Origin: Sindora glabra
Lineage: Eukaryota; Streptophyta; Magnoliopsida; Fabales; Fabaceae
Assembly: GCA_020226215.1 (NCBI GenBank)
Contig: CM035228.1
Location: 2,905,901-2,969,900, forward strand
DNA length: 64,000 nt
Reading direction: 5' to 3'
The position numbers and the translations under genes are program-made. The notes beneath the pieces are model-generated. The model did no database searches. It saw only the letters and a list, made by a program, of their open reading frames with translations, and had not been told where the DNA came from. Shown piece by piece: positions 25,130 through 36,575 of the stretch. Each line of letters starts with the position of its first letter. Within the stretch, counting starts at the first letter, position 1.

Positions 25130-27101
25130 ATGGCGCTCACTACTGAAACCCTTATGGTCCCAGAATCGGGAACGCGAGCTTCTTTTTCCGGAGAAACTGA
25201 TGAACCTCCTAGTCATACGACCCAAAACCCTAATTCTCCTAACCCAACGACGAGGTCGAATTCCAGTCGAATTCCCAACCTCCTCCATCTATCCTTCAAT
25301 CAGGATTCCGGTTGCTTCTCCGCTGGAACGGATCATGGCTTCCAAATTTACAATTGCGACCCGTTCAGAGAGATTTTTCGGCGCGAGTTCGGTCCCGGCG
25401 GTGGAATTGGATTGGTTCAGATGTTATTTCGCTGTAACATACTTGCCTTTGTTGGTGGTGGACCTGACCCGAGATACCCAGTGAACAAAGTCATGATTTG
25501 GGACGATCATCAGTCACGCTGCATCGGCGAATTATCATTCCGATCTGACGTGAAGGGGGTTCGTCTCAGGAGAGACCGGATTGTGGTTGTTCTGGCGCAT
25601 AAAATTTTCGTATACAATTTCGCTGATCTCAAGGTTTTGCACCAAATTGAGACAATCGCGAACCCAAAGGGTCTTTGTGAGGTTTCGCATGTTTCAGGGA
25701 CAACGGTGTTGGTATGCCCTGGGTTGCAGAAGGGTCAGGTGAGAGTGGAGCATTACGCGTCAAAGAGGACCAAGTTTATAATGGCTCATGATTCCAGAAT
25801 TGCTTGCTTCGCGCTCACGCAAGATGGAAGGTTGCTTGCCACAGCAAGTAGTAAAGGGACTCTGATTAGGATTTTCAATACTTTAGATGGTTCGTTGCTC
25901 CAAGAGGTAATTGAATCAGATTTCTTCTTAAGAAACTTCTGTTTTAAAATATTCATGTTTGTTATACCATATAAGAAGATGTTCTTGTAACTATGCTTTT
26001 TCACCAGCATATTTAGATTTCTTGTTAGGGAGAATTTATTTATTAGGGGTGTGTAAGGGGAAAACTTTCTCAAGGAACCGAGCAATATTACTGAATACTA
26101 TACTGTTGTCAATAGCCTGTAGCTATGCTTACTCTGGTTAATTTCATACAAATCACTTGGGGCCTATGTTGAAGATGATTTTTCCAAGTTTTCCTTGTAT
26201 TTTGGAAGTTTGATGTTGTGAAATGAACTTATATCTGTTCATGCGGTTAAGTGATAGTGTGAAAGTGAGTGCATCAAATCAAACCTTAAATTAATTGGGT
26301 GATAATTTTAGGTACGGAGAGGAACAGACCGGGCAGAGATATACAGCCTCGCTTTCTCTGCAAGTGCACAGTGGCTAGCGGTCTCAAGTGACAAGGGAAC
26401 CGTTCATGTCTTCAGCCTAAAGGTTGATTCAGGATTGTGGGGGCATGACAGATCACATACTGCATCTGAATCTAATCCTACAAACCCCTTAGCAGCTTCA
26501 TCTCTTTCTTTCATCAAAGGTCTGTGTATTTCTTCTCCACGAGTTAAATAAGTAATAAATATAAAAATTGGTTGCATTGCCTTATTATTACAGGTAAACT
26601 ATATAGAATCTGTCTGTACCATTACAAAGTCTGATTGACAATGGAAACTGAATTTTTCTAACACCAAGTTATGTCTGATATCTTAATTGGTGGTTGTTTA
26701 CAGGTGTGCTGCCTAAGTATTTCAGCTCAGAGTGGTCGGTGGCTCAATTTCGTCTGCATGAAGGTTTACAATATATTGTTGCCTTTGGTCAACAGAAAAA
26801 CACAATTGTAATACTTGGCATGGATGGCAGGTACTTCTCGGTGATGGATTTTGTCTATTTTTGTTGGTTAGAAATTCTCAAATATATGACTTTGTTGTTA
26901 GTGTATAAGTAACTAGAGTTTACCATTGCTTTGTTTTTCCCGTTTATTTATTTATTTTTTAATGGAGGATTACATTTTGATGAGTCTTTGTTTTTGAACT
27001 TTAAATGCAGCTTTTATAGATGCCAGTTTGACCCGGCAAATGGTGGGGAGATGACTCAACTCGAATATTATAATTTCCTGAAGCCCGAAGAAACATTCTA
27101 G
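25130..27101 (+). CDS. ATG18a: Autophagy protein ATG18a (WIPI/PROPPIN)
   Basis: PROPPINs bind PI3P and PI(3,5)P2 on the growing phagophore and support ATG2 and ATG9 in autophagosome formation. Exons 25130-25906, 26312-26519, 26704-26830 and 27011-27101 join in frame to 400 aa. After a Ser/Thr/Pro-rich head of about 50 residues, the seven-bladed WD propeller begins at LHLSFNQDSGCFSAGTDHG. Conserved blocks follow: CDPFREIFRREF, NKVMIWDDHQSRCIGELSF, VYNFADLKVLHQIET, KGTLIRIFNT. The lipid-binding pair of arginines lies in VRRGTDRAEIYSLAF at about residues 260-274, exactly across the first intron. The ending GGEMTQLEYYNFLKP is typical of the ATG18a type, so ATG18c-h are unlikely. The start is the first ATG in a GC-rich leader. 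No damage is seen. Confidence 0.95.
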
Positions 27102-28766
27102 AATTGGATTTGGTGGCCTTCATTATGAATATATTATGGTTATATTTCTCTTTTGCCCCCTTTCTTGTGACATTTGTAGGTTGTAAATGAGTTTATGATG
27201 CCGTCAAGGATTTCTTGGCCTGTGCATATATTTTATACGCAATTTTTTATTGGTAATTACCACTGAGACACTGTCATTTGTTATTCAGAGTTTTTAGGTG
27301 CTATAGTTAAAATGGGTAACAGTATAAAATACTAATATAATTATCTCCATTTTATTACTTAACGACTTTACTATTACTCTCTTATTTTTAGTATATTTAC
27401 ATCTCACAGACAAGTCCTCAATCAATCAGAGTTTTAGATAGGGATGAGAAAAAAAGAAAAAAAAAAAGGATTGCAGATCCTGCGGTGTGGATTTAATATC
27501 AATTTTTATCCCATAAGGCAAGATGCGAGGCAAATTTTTGCCTTGCCTCAAAGCAATTATGCATGATGTTTCAAAATAATTAATTATTTTTTATTTGTAT
27601 ATTATATTTAAAAATATATCTTATTATAAACTTATTGTAATAATTTTATAATTAAAAAAATACATATCTTAATTATTTTTTTAAAATTTAAAATTAATTG
27701 AAAAAATCATATAATTTTATTAAATTATATTGAATATTAAATATTAATTATGTGTATATTTAAAATTTATAAATCATAATTTTTTATTTTTTAAAATTTT
27801 TTTTACATTTTCCTACGGATCTTAGGGACTAGGCATTAACTTATCCTGCATTTGGAGACAAGACAAGGGCCGAGTAGGGATGGGGTAGAGCTTTGCAGTT
27901 ACAGGATAGAGCAATTTACCACCAATCTACCGTTACTCCACTCAGTTGTGATCCCTGGTTTTAGATTCCCTAAGCTCAACCAAGAACAAATTGTGGTCTT
28001 TATTAATATTACCAGAATTATATTCCAAGTGCTTTAGGCCTATTTTTGCGTTTCTTGAGTTTTAGCGCGCAGCTTAATTCTTAAACTTTTTATATACCGG
28101 TAATATGTAAAATCTATATACACTTTCTATTTTATAAAAAATAAAAAAGTTATACCTCTTTTTTTTTTTTCTCCCTTGTTAAACCTTGATAAACATTTAC
28201 ACAATTTTCAAAAGCCTGCCGAAATAATACCCTCTAAAATATATGCTCTCTATGAACTTAATGATTACATAAATGTTGGATTTCATATTTGTAGAGAAAA
28301 TATAGTGCAAATCAATTATACTAGTCCAAAATCGTCAACCAAGAAATGAAGATAAATAATTACAAGTAAAAATGAACACACTCAAAAGATATAGATAACA
28401 GAGAACAATGAAAAAGACTTTATTTCCTAACGAAACATGTTTTTTGATTTAGGATGGATGCAATATACATCATAAAATACAAATTTATAGATTCCTTAAA
28501 TGACTCTAAGATTGACAAAATTAAATTAATTTTGGAATGACACAAGATAATTTTTAAATGACTCTTAGCAAATACATGCATTAAGAACCAAATACTAATA
28601 ACTTAGTAAATACAAATTCGACAACCAAATAACTAGCAAATACATGCATCATAAAGCTAGACAAAGATAAAAAGGACTTTTGACTAAATATTCCTAATAT
28701 AAAAAATCCCTTATATTCTCAACAATATATGGTAAACCAGAATGTACCAAGACCCACATCACCAGT
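27102..28766. other. Intergenic spacer between the convergent ATG18a and DEG14 genes
   Basis: About 150 bases of probable ATG18a 3' UTR are followed by AT-rich DNA. A 61-codon frame at 27852-28037 resembles nothing I recognise. The two flanking genes converge, so no promoter is expected here. Confidence 0.5.
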
Positions 28767-28775
28767 TTCTGCCTT

Positions 28776-28948
28776 GGTAATACTACGGAAAGCTCTACCT
28801 GCAAAGAGATTGAATCTTTTCACCATTGGATTGCCTTGAGATTTACATTTTTAATTTTAATTCACTCAGTCTGAAATTTGATAAAAGGTAATCCAATGAT
28901 GAAAAGACTTAAACTTTTTAAGAGGTAAAACTCCCCGTATTACTACCA
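28776..28948. mobile_element. Mutator-like foldback MITE, about 173 bp
   Basis: The arms pair over about 60 bases: the left begins GGTAATACTACGGAAAG and the right ends CTCCCCGTATTACTACC, and the inner parts AATCTTTTCACCATTGGATT and AATCCAATGATGAAAAG are complementary. The nine-base repeat TTCTGCCTT flanks it directly (28767-28775 and 28949-28957). Long inverted repeats with a 9-base target duplication are the signature of Mutator-like elements. A loop of about 50 bases separates the arms. It lies about 150 bases beyond the stop codon of DEG14 and may be included in its 3' UTR. Confidence 0.85.
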
Positions 28949-29104
28949 TTCTGCCTTTCTGTGCAATTCAGTATTTATCAGGAGTCTCCTCACAAGTACA
29001 AAGCAATCGGAGACAGTGGGGAAAAATAGAAAATTGCAAATAATCAGGAACCTGGCAAAGATAATTGTAGCAAAATCAAATAAATTAGTGTGAAGTTTGC
29101 AGCG

Positions 29105-32100
29105 TCACACGTCAAGATTGGCCTCCTCTGGGGTAACAGTTAAAGTCACCAATTGATCATTTGCTCTCTTGACTCGTACCTTCATGGGCACTCCAATCCT
29201 GTCACCCATTATTTCTATCACCTGCTTCCATGAGAATATATTTATTTAACTATTATATCACCATTATGTACACCAGGCCAACAGCTCACGAATCTCGTTG
29301 CAGACAAAACTGACAATTAATTATTAGCTCTGACTTGAGTTTAATTTGTTTTTGGGGATAATAAAAGTTGAAAGATCACAAGTTTAATACCAATGTACCC
29401 TACACCAAACTTGGAGAGCATTTATACACTTAAATTATGGTTAATTCTTAAGCAGACCAAAATTATTATTTACACAGAATATCCACAGCCAAGTCACAGT
29501 AAGTAATCACTCATTTTTCTTATTTGTCACAATTTGAATGATTATATTTAGGATAACTAGATATATAAAGAAAATGTCAAAATACCTCCTTGATGCTTTC
29601 TACGGGCTTCCCATCAAATTCAATGACAACATCACCAGGACGGAATCCAGCACGATCACCGGGTGACCCTGGAGTTACCTATGTCAAAAATCTAAGTTCA
29701 TCGTTAAAGAAGCAATTGCATTACATACTTATAGGCTGAGGACCGACTGTGAACATACCATGGGAACAAGAATGCCCTTCTTCACATTAGGAAATGAAGA
29801 ATTTCTTTCTTTAAGTTGAGCAATGATCATCTCATTCAGATCTAGCATTTTCAGTCCAAGCCATGGTCTTACTACTCTCCTGTTTTAAGTCATAATAAAT
29901 ATGTTTGTCAACTTGAGGATCCTTATTAATGAAAATACAACTATAAATTTGATATGAAAATATCTTCAACAATAACCCTAGGCAAAGAAGTGACAATAGT
30001 CACTATATCAGAAATCCTTATCGAACATAATGCATATATATAAGCTTTTCAGTGGATATATGATGCGATATAATCCTAAACAAAAACACGAACATACCCA
30101 CTTTTCTTGAAGTGCTCCATAATTTTAGATACCGAGTCAATAGGAACAGAAAAACTCAATCCATCAGCAGCTAAGACTTTCATGATATTGACACCAACAA
30201 CTTCTCCATCAATGTTAACCAGAGGCCCTCCAGAATTTCCCTATATCGCAAAGCATAAACATACAGATAGACTGATATATCTTGCAAGTTAGAAGTCGGG
30301 CATTTTGCCACATGTAGACATAGAGGGCGGCTTTGTAGCTTTTGGGGAGAAGAGAGGAGGGCATACCACATTAATTGCACAATCTGTCTGTAAATATTCT
30401 CTCCGATGGCCGCCAAGACCTAAATCACTACTTTTACGATCAACGCAACTACATCGAAAACAGAAACAATGATAAATAAAACACCACACAAAACTCCAAT
30501 TTTATTTCTTGTTAGTTACAGTAAACTTGATAGTGCGATAAGTTACTGCTGTAAACAACCAAGTAACTTTGTCTTTAACAAGCAAGACCTAACATAGGAG
30601 ATGGTCGTACCAACAAAAATAAAATAAAACAGCTTAAAGCAGAGATTGATCTTTTATTGCCTGAAATTATTCTTCACACCTTACTATACCAGCTGTGACA
30701 GTATTTTGGAGGGAAAGAGGGCAGCCCATGGCTAAGACCCAATCCCCAGGACGAAGCTTTCTCGACGAGCCAAGCTTTGCTGCTGGTAGTGGAGTTTTAG
30801 AGTTGATTTTCACAATAGCAATATCAGAATGTAAGTCAGCATTCACCACGGTACCCTCGAATGTCCTTCCATCTTGCAAAGTCACATCGACCTGCAGAAC
30901 AGTTGAGAACTTAAGAAGCTCCGATGGCTCAAAAAGAGTATTCATGAACATAAACTCTTATTGTGGCAAACCAGTGAGGATGACAAAGAAGGCTACCATA
31001 TTAAATTTAACTTATGCAATCTGATGTGATTTGTTGCAGGGTATAAATAATTTATAAACTATCACATATTCGTGTGAAGAAGTTTAATAACCAAAAGCCT
31101 AGCATTTTAAAGCTAAAAGTTTGAAACTATGAGCAACTTATTAGTGCTAAAAGGTTTATGCAAGGATGGATACTGCAAAGTTAGCAACCTTGAATCTCTG
31201 ATTTAATGAATTCAGTTGTAAGTTATCAATTTTCCTTCCAATCAGATGCATGTAGAATACCTATGGTAGCCCACAAAACTAGTTCCATTTAGTTCTAAAG
31301 CAATTTGAACGAATTGAAGAAGATAAACCATTCAAACTATTATTGTTGTCAGATTATTAAGATAGAATCAAGACCGTATCTTATATCTTATGCCCCCCCC
31401 CCCAAAAAAAAAAAAAGGACAAACTAGCAGCATATAAGCCCATGCACCAATTGCAAACAACTAGATGACTCCATTAAGTAACACATCCAAGATGAAAATT
31501 ATTATATATCATCCTATCTTGAAGTTGGCTTCACGGCAATGCACCTGACATCCTTTTCAAATCCAAATGTCAAAATAACCAAGGTACTCAAATTATATAC
31601 CCAACTTATGAGTTCTCAGCCTTGCATTACAGACAACTATTACAAATGTATCAAAGCATTGAGATGTCTATTGGCATAAACACAAACCTTTCCCTTGGAT
31701 GTACTTTTCATGCCTTGAAAATCAACCACAACATGTGCACACGTCAAGATCGTACCATCCTTGTCAATGATTGTTCCAGATCCTATACTCTTTCCAGTAG
31801 TAATGCCATAAAATCCTTAAATATCGACAAATACTTCTTACGGAACACTTCTTATTATCAGATCAAATTCCAAATATTAAATGAAAGATCCCAAGGTGGA
31901 TACCTTGTGGAACCGCAAGATTCACAACAGCAGGACCAACCTTAGCAGCAGCGTTTGCAATTGTATCTTTGCCCAAAAAGGCACATGGTTTTGACCCATC
32001 ATCAACACCACCAGTAGCTCCATTTTTCACATCAGATGATGGATCAGGACCGACACTATAAGAATTCAGTGAAAGTATTCCTGCAAATACACAATGCGAA

Positions 32101-32762
32101 ATGTGAGAAAAACTTTTATATATAGAAGAGTAACAAACCTGAAAACCATGTTTCAGTAAAACAAGGACCAACCAGATAACCCATGATCCAAGGCAAAAGG
32201 TGAATGCCTAGGGACGAAGTCATGTACAAACTGCAATGGCAAAGATAGTGACTCTTCCAACGGTGAGGGGATATGCAATGTTATTGAACCTCCTAAAATT
32301 GAAATGGCAGGCAATAAGATACCGACAACAACAAAAAATACCAATAACACCAGTCTGGTATGTCAACCGGAAAAAGGTCAAAAACACAATTCTGCTTTAT
32401 ACACGTAATTCTCCGGACAGTGATCCACCAAGAGAGAAATTGAATAGGAGATTTTAGGAAAATAACAGTCCAGTTTCCAAATTTTGAATATGTTACACAA
32501 ATAAAATTAAAAACCAGGCCAAAGCATCAGGTCAAAGAATGTTAGGTGCTTACTTAAATTACTCTTGCCAGAGTACAAGAAACTCGACCCAGCAGCAGCG
32601 ATCGCTATGGCTCGAATGACATAACTTCTATCAAAATGCGACAGCCGTCTCTGCCAAATAATGGCATGGAAAAATAATACACAAATTGTACGACGGACAG
32701 GTTTACCAAAATCGATTCTAGATCGAAAAGAAAAAAAAACACAATACCAGAAAGTAGCTCAT
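29105..32762 (-). CDS. DEG14: HtrA/DEG-family serine protease with PDZ domain (DEG14-like)
   Basis: ATP-independent serine protease of the HtrA2/Omi type; the Arabidopsis relative is thought to act in mitochondria. Eleven exons, read on the minus strand: 32762-32748, 32650-32554, 32292-32173, 32080-31904, 31815-31688, 30891-30680, 30448-30367, 30240-30098, 29879-29759, 29678-29586, 29221-29105. They give 434 aa, close to Arabidopsis DEG14. The first coding exon is only five codons (MSYFL), then RRLSHFDRSYVIRAIAIAAAG provides an N-terminal hydrophobic segment. The trypsin-like domain carries a full catalytic triad: His164 in ILTCAHVV, Asp202 in LHSDIAIVKI, Ser280 in GNSGGPLVN. A PDZ domain follows at about residues 330-415 (VTPGSPGDRAGFRPGDVVIEFDGKP). 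Position 277 is Val where relatives have Ala. A broken copy of exons 3-10 occurs at 58371-64000. Confidence 0.95.
31393..31416. repeat. C11-A13 homopolymer junction in a DEG14 intron
   Basis: Eleven C are followed by about 13 A in the intron between the exons at 31688-31815 and 30680-30891. The duplicated copy lacks the tract (its sequence passes from ATCTTATGGCTCCC straight to AAACTAGCAG near 62930), so it arose or was lost after duplication. Confidence 0.88.
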
Positions 32763-33575
32763 GTCGGGCAACAATTAGAATATTCAAGCGTCTTCAACGC
32801 GTGCAACCAGGAAAGCGCAGAGCGCAGTCCTTTTTCCAAAACCCCGAGCTAAACCCAGCATTTTTTCTTTTTCTTAGGAGTAAACGGATTTCAACGACTG
32901 GCACATGGACGGGAAAAATGGACACAGGCCCAAAAAAAGGGAGCTAAAAGCCCAAACCCATTGTGATACTCTAATCAATTATCAGTTTCGCAGCACGCTT
33001 AGCCAAGAAAACGGCAAATCGTTTAGGCATCAGATACCAACCGCAATTACTCTCGTAGGCTTTGTTGAATGAAGAGGGGGGGGAAATTATTATTATTTTT
33101 TTATTTGAATAAAAATATAAAAGTAAATTATGTAATTAAAATTTTATAATCATTTTAAAGTTAAAATTTTTAAACTTAAGTTTAAAAATTCACTTTCACC
33201 TCCTATTTTCTCCATCCGACAAAGGATTAGAGCACGTCGTCCCCATTCAAACAAAGAGTCAATGCACATTGAAAATCAGTTACAGTTTTCTCCTTTTTTT
33301 TTTATTTGGAGGGGAACAGAAAAAGAAAGATATCCAACTTGCAGTCAAGCATGGGGGAAAACATATGATAAATCACAATCGAAGTAGCGCAGTTTTGATT
33401 GTGCAGATGAAGAAAATATAAACGCGAACATTAACAAGTCAGATGAAACAAAAGGTCCGCCTGATTGCATTTGATTTATAAATCCATCAACTACATTTTT
33501 GCATCAAATCATTCCACACAAAACATTGTATACTAAAACCAAAACCCTAAATATTGAAATTTACAAGGGAAGCAT
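32763..33575. other. DEG14 promoter region and H2A 3' flank
   Basis: Both flanking genes read leftward, so this interval must hold the DEG14 promoter and leader and the H2A.W 3' UTR. A GC-richer patch at 32770-33060 fits the DEG14 5' end. Nothing else recognisable is present. Confidence 0.5.
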
Positions 33576-34197
33576 CTATTTCTTCTTAGGGGATTTAGCA
33601 GGGGACTTTTCAGCAGCAGAGGACTTATCAGCAGCAGCAGCGGTTTTCTTTGGCAGCAAAACTGGGTTAATGTTCGGCAACACTCCTCCACTAGCAATGG
33701 TTACTCCCTGCAGCAATTTGCCCAACTCCTCATCATTCCTCACTGCCAATTGCACGTGTCTAGGGTTGATCCTGTTCTTCTTGTTGTCACGTGCTGCATT
33801 CCCTGCCAGTTCCAGCACCTACATTTTACCCCCACAACAAAAACAATTACATCGTTTCGTGAAAACCAATAGGGCAAATTCTAGGGTTTACCATACAAAA
33901 TTATATGATTTCAATGCCTGCCTAGACGTATCAAACTCGAACAGAAACTCAAATCCAATGCATCGAGAAGTAAATGAGCTTGTAACGGAAAACTACCTCA
34001 GCTGCTAGGTACTCCAGAACAGCGGCCATGTAGATTGGAGCGCCGGTGCCCAAACGCCGAGCGTAGCGTCCGTTTCTCAAGAATCTGGCGATACGACCGA
34101 CGGGAAATTGGAGGCCAGCCTTCACGGACTTGGACACTGCCTTCTTTCTCTCTCCTTTTCTTCCACCCGCACCTTTTGTGGTCTTTGGGGCCTCCAT
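33576..34197 (-). CDS. HTA7: Histone H2A variant H2A.W
   Basis: Two exons, 34197-33997 and 33818-33576, give 147 aa. The histone fold is complete: KAGLQFPVGRIARFLRNGRYA, GAPIYMAAVLEYLAAE, LELAGNAARDNKKNRINPRH and HVQLAVRNDEELGKLL. The tail is lysine- and serine-rich and carries KSPAKSPKKK. SPKK-type minor-groove-binding motifs in the tail define plant H2A.W, which marks and compacts heterochromatin. The tail lacks an SQ motif, so it is neither H2A.X nor the SQ-bearing H2A.W.7 type. The intron position, after AAE, is typical of plant H2A genes. From memory the syntenic Arabidopsis gene is HTA7 (At5g27670), so the symbol is used by synteny; HTA6 or HTA12 could be equally close in sequence. Confidence 0.93.
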
Positions 34198-34902
34198 TGC
34201 TCAAAACTCTGTCTCTGCGATCGGAGAACGAAGCGGAAGTAAAACGATTCGTTTCTGGTTTCTAGATGGTATCCTTTGACAAAGAGCTTCGTTTGCACTG
34301 CGAGGTGATGCCCGGTCGTCTTCGGGGTATTAATATTAACAGTAAAATACTAAGCGCCAATAAATAAATAAATAAATAAAATAAACGCCAAATGTTTAAT
34401 TATTTTAATTGACTGGACGGTCAGATCTTGTGCCATGTTGGCAATCTGTGAGTTTTGGTTTCGACCATTAAAGATACTCTGGTAATGAGCGGAGATCTGT
34501 TAAGCGTAATTTGATGGGCCGGAACCTGACGGCAGATATATATGACAAGCTGGCGATCCGTCGCTTTAGTAGTCAAAGGATTCTATCGTGTAGTGAAACA
34601 TTTTCCTGACCCGAAAGCGGATATTGCAATTTGCTCAAAAATCAAAACAAAATGGTGCATAATTAATGCCCATTTTTTCAGGTCTAATAGAGTCACTAGA
34701 AAATTAGATTAAAATAGATTAAATGAGAATAAGATGAAACATGGGCGATACCGGCCACCATTTAATAAGATCCCCCCTTTTTTTTTCTTGTCCAAATAAG
34801 GTTAAATAATTTTAAAAAAAAATTAGATGTGAATCATTTCTCTGGAAAGGCTAACATGAGAAAATTGCATTGCATATTTGTGTTGGCATTTATAACAATT
34901 TA
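34198..34902. other. H2A.W promoter region up to the Harbinger insertion
   Basis: The first 150 bases are GC-rich and should hold the H2A.W leader and promoter on the minus strand. I did not find a classic plant histone octamer (CGCGGATC). The Harbinger element begins about 700 bases upstream of the start codon. Confidence 0.5.
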
Positions 34903-36575
34903 TGCTTTGTTTGATTGCAGATGAAAGTGGGAGGGGATGGAAATAGAAAGGGGTGTAAATTCACCTAAGTTGTTTGGAATGGATGAAAATGGGAGGGGGT
35001 GGAAATAGAGAGGAAATTAGTTTATTTTGTTTGGAAGGGTTGAAAATAGAGGAGTGGAAATGGGATTAAATCAAATTATTATTTTATCTTTATAATGTAT
35101 TATTAATTTTTATAATAGTATTAATTCAACAAATTCAATTGAAATATTTATAATATTGTGATAGAATGCTACAAATTTAATAAGAGGTAGTTTTTTGAAA
35201 ATAAATTAAATAATATTAGTATTTTTTATTTTCTTTTCTACCTCTAATATTAATATTACATATTATTGGATTTAAATATTTTTTAATATTGACACATTAA
35301 CGATGCACGTTTATTTATTATATTTTAACTTGCAAAGTTTAAAAATTTATTATTTTTTATTTCTATAATATTTTTTATTTGTCATGTTATAAATAAAATT
35401 TTATTTTATGCTTTATAATTTTATTTAGATATAAAACATGTTTCATAATTGTATTCTAGTTAGAAACTAATTGATTATTTGTATTTTCAACCCATCCACA
35501 TTTATTCCATATTATTTTTTATTTTTAATTATTGTTAATTTTATAAATAAAGAATAATTTGTTTTATTTATTTTTCAAAAGGGAAAAAAAAGGATTGTTG
35601 TTTTAGATTTGTTTTTGATGATATAAAAGTAATTTCACCTATATCAATTTTAACATTTATTATTTCTAGGTTTGTATTTAAAAATTTAAATTTAATATAT
35701 TTAATAACTTTTAAAAACTTTGCACGATAAATTTAAAATATTTTTTTGAAAAGTGGAATATTTTTATATCTACATCGGGATGTTTTTATTCATATTTTTT
35801 TGCTAACACTGTCTACATTTGGGCTTTAAATAATATTGAAGTCCTAATAAAAATGAGTGTGTCAATCAATGGGGTAAATCACACCACTGTAAACCCTCCT
35901 ATTTATTCCTCATTACAACCTGGCATTGAATTATAGCAACATCCACAATTATTTTTCCACCTACTCAAAATATAATATGTTAATTCCTTAATTAAGTTTC
36001 AGGACCTAATAATAGCATAGTGTGAACATAACAAGGTATAACCCAAATAGAGCACTAGATAATTCTTCGTAATACTGGCAAAGCATAAAAGAACATGAGA
36101 TATTCAAAGAATCCCATGTCATCCTAAACATAACCAACTGTCATATGTAAAGTTTCGTTCCATATGGATTTTGAAATTCTACTAATTATACATAAACATA
36201 ATACATGGCTTTGAATAGATTGTCTAGGTACAAACTATAATGACACAAACGTGAGAGGATAGTCCCAAGCGCAATAATCCAATCCTACTGATGAGCCATA
36301 ATGATCAGTCACATCTACAAAAGGCTGTGGAGCAAAAGTGCCTGCAACAATAAAAAAATACTTGGACAACCCACCATTTTGCTAAAATTGCAAAATTAAT
36401 CAATCATTGTAATAATAACAAATGAATATTAATTTTTGCACCGTCAAAACAAGCATCAAGAGACAATCTACATAAAGTGTTTAACCACAAATAAGCTCAT
36501 AAAAGAATAATAAGTACTTATGTTACTGACCAATTTTCATCCAAGAAGGGGACATTTGGTTGTGACACCATTTTC

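Noticed and set aside
30107..31024. Plus-strand frames within DEG14 (30107-30292, 30695-31024)
   Set aside because: Antisense shadows of DEG14 exons 6-8.
33499..34008. 169-codon plus-strand frame opposite H2A.W
   Set aside because: It covers the antisense of the histone exon and intron; the histone reading is unambiguous.
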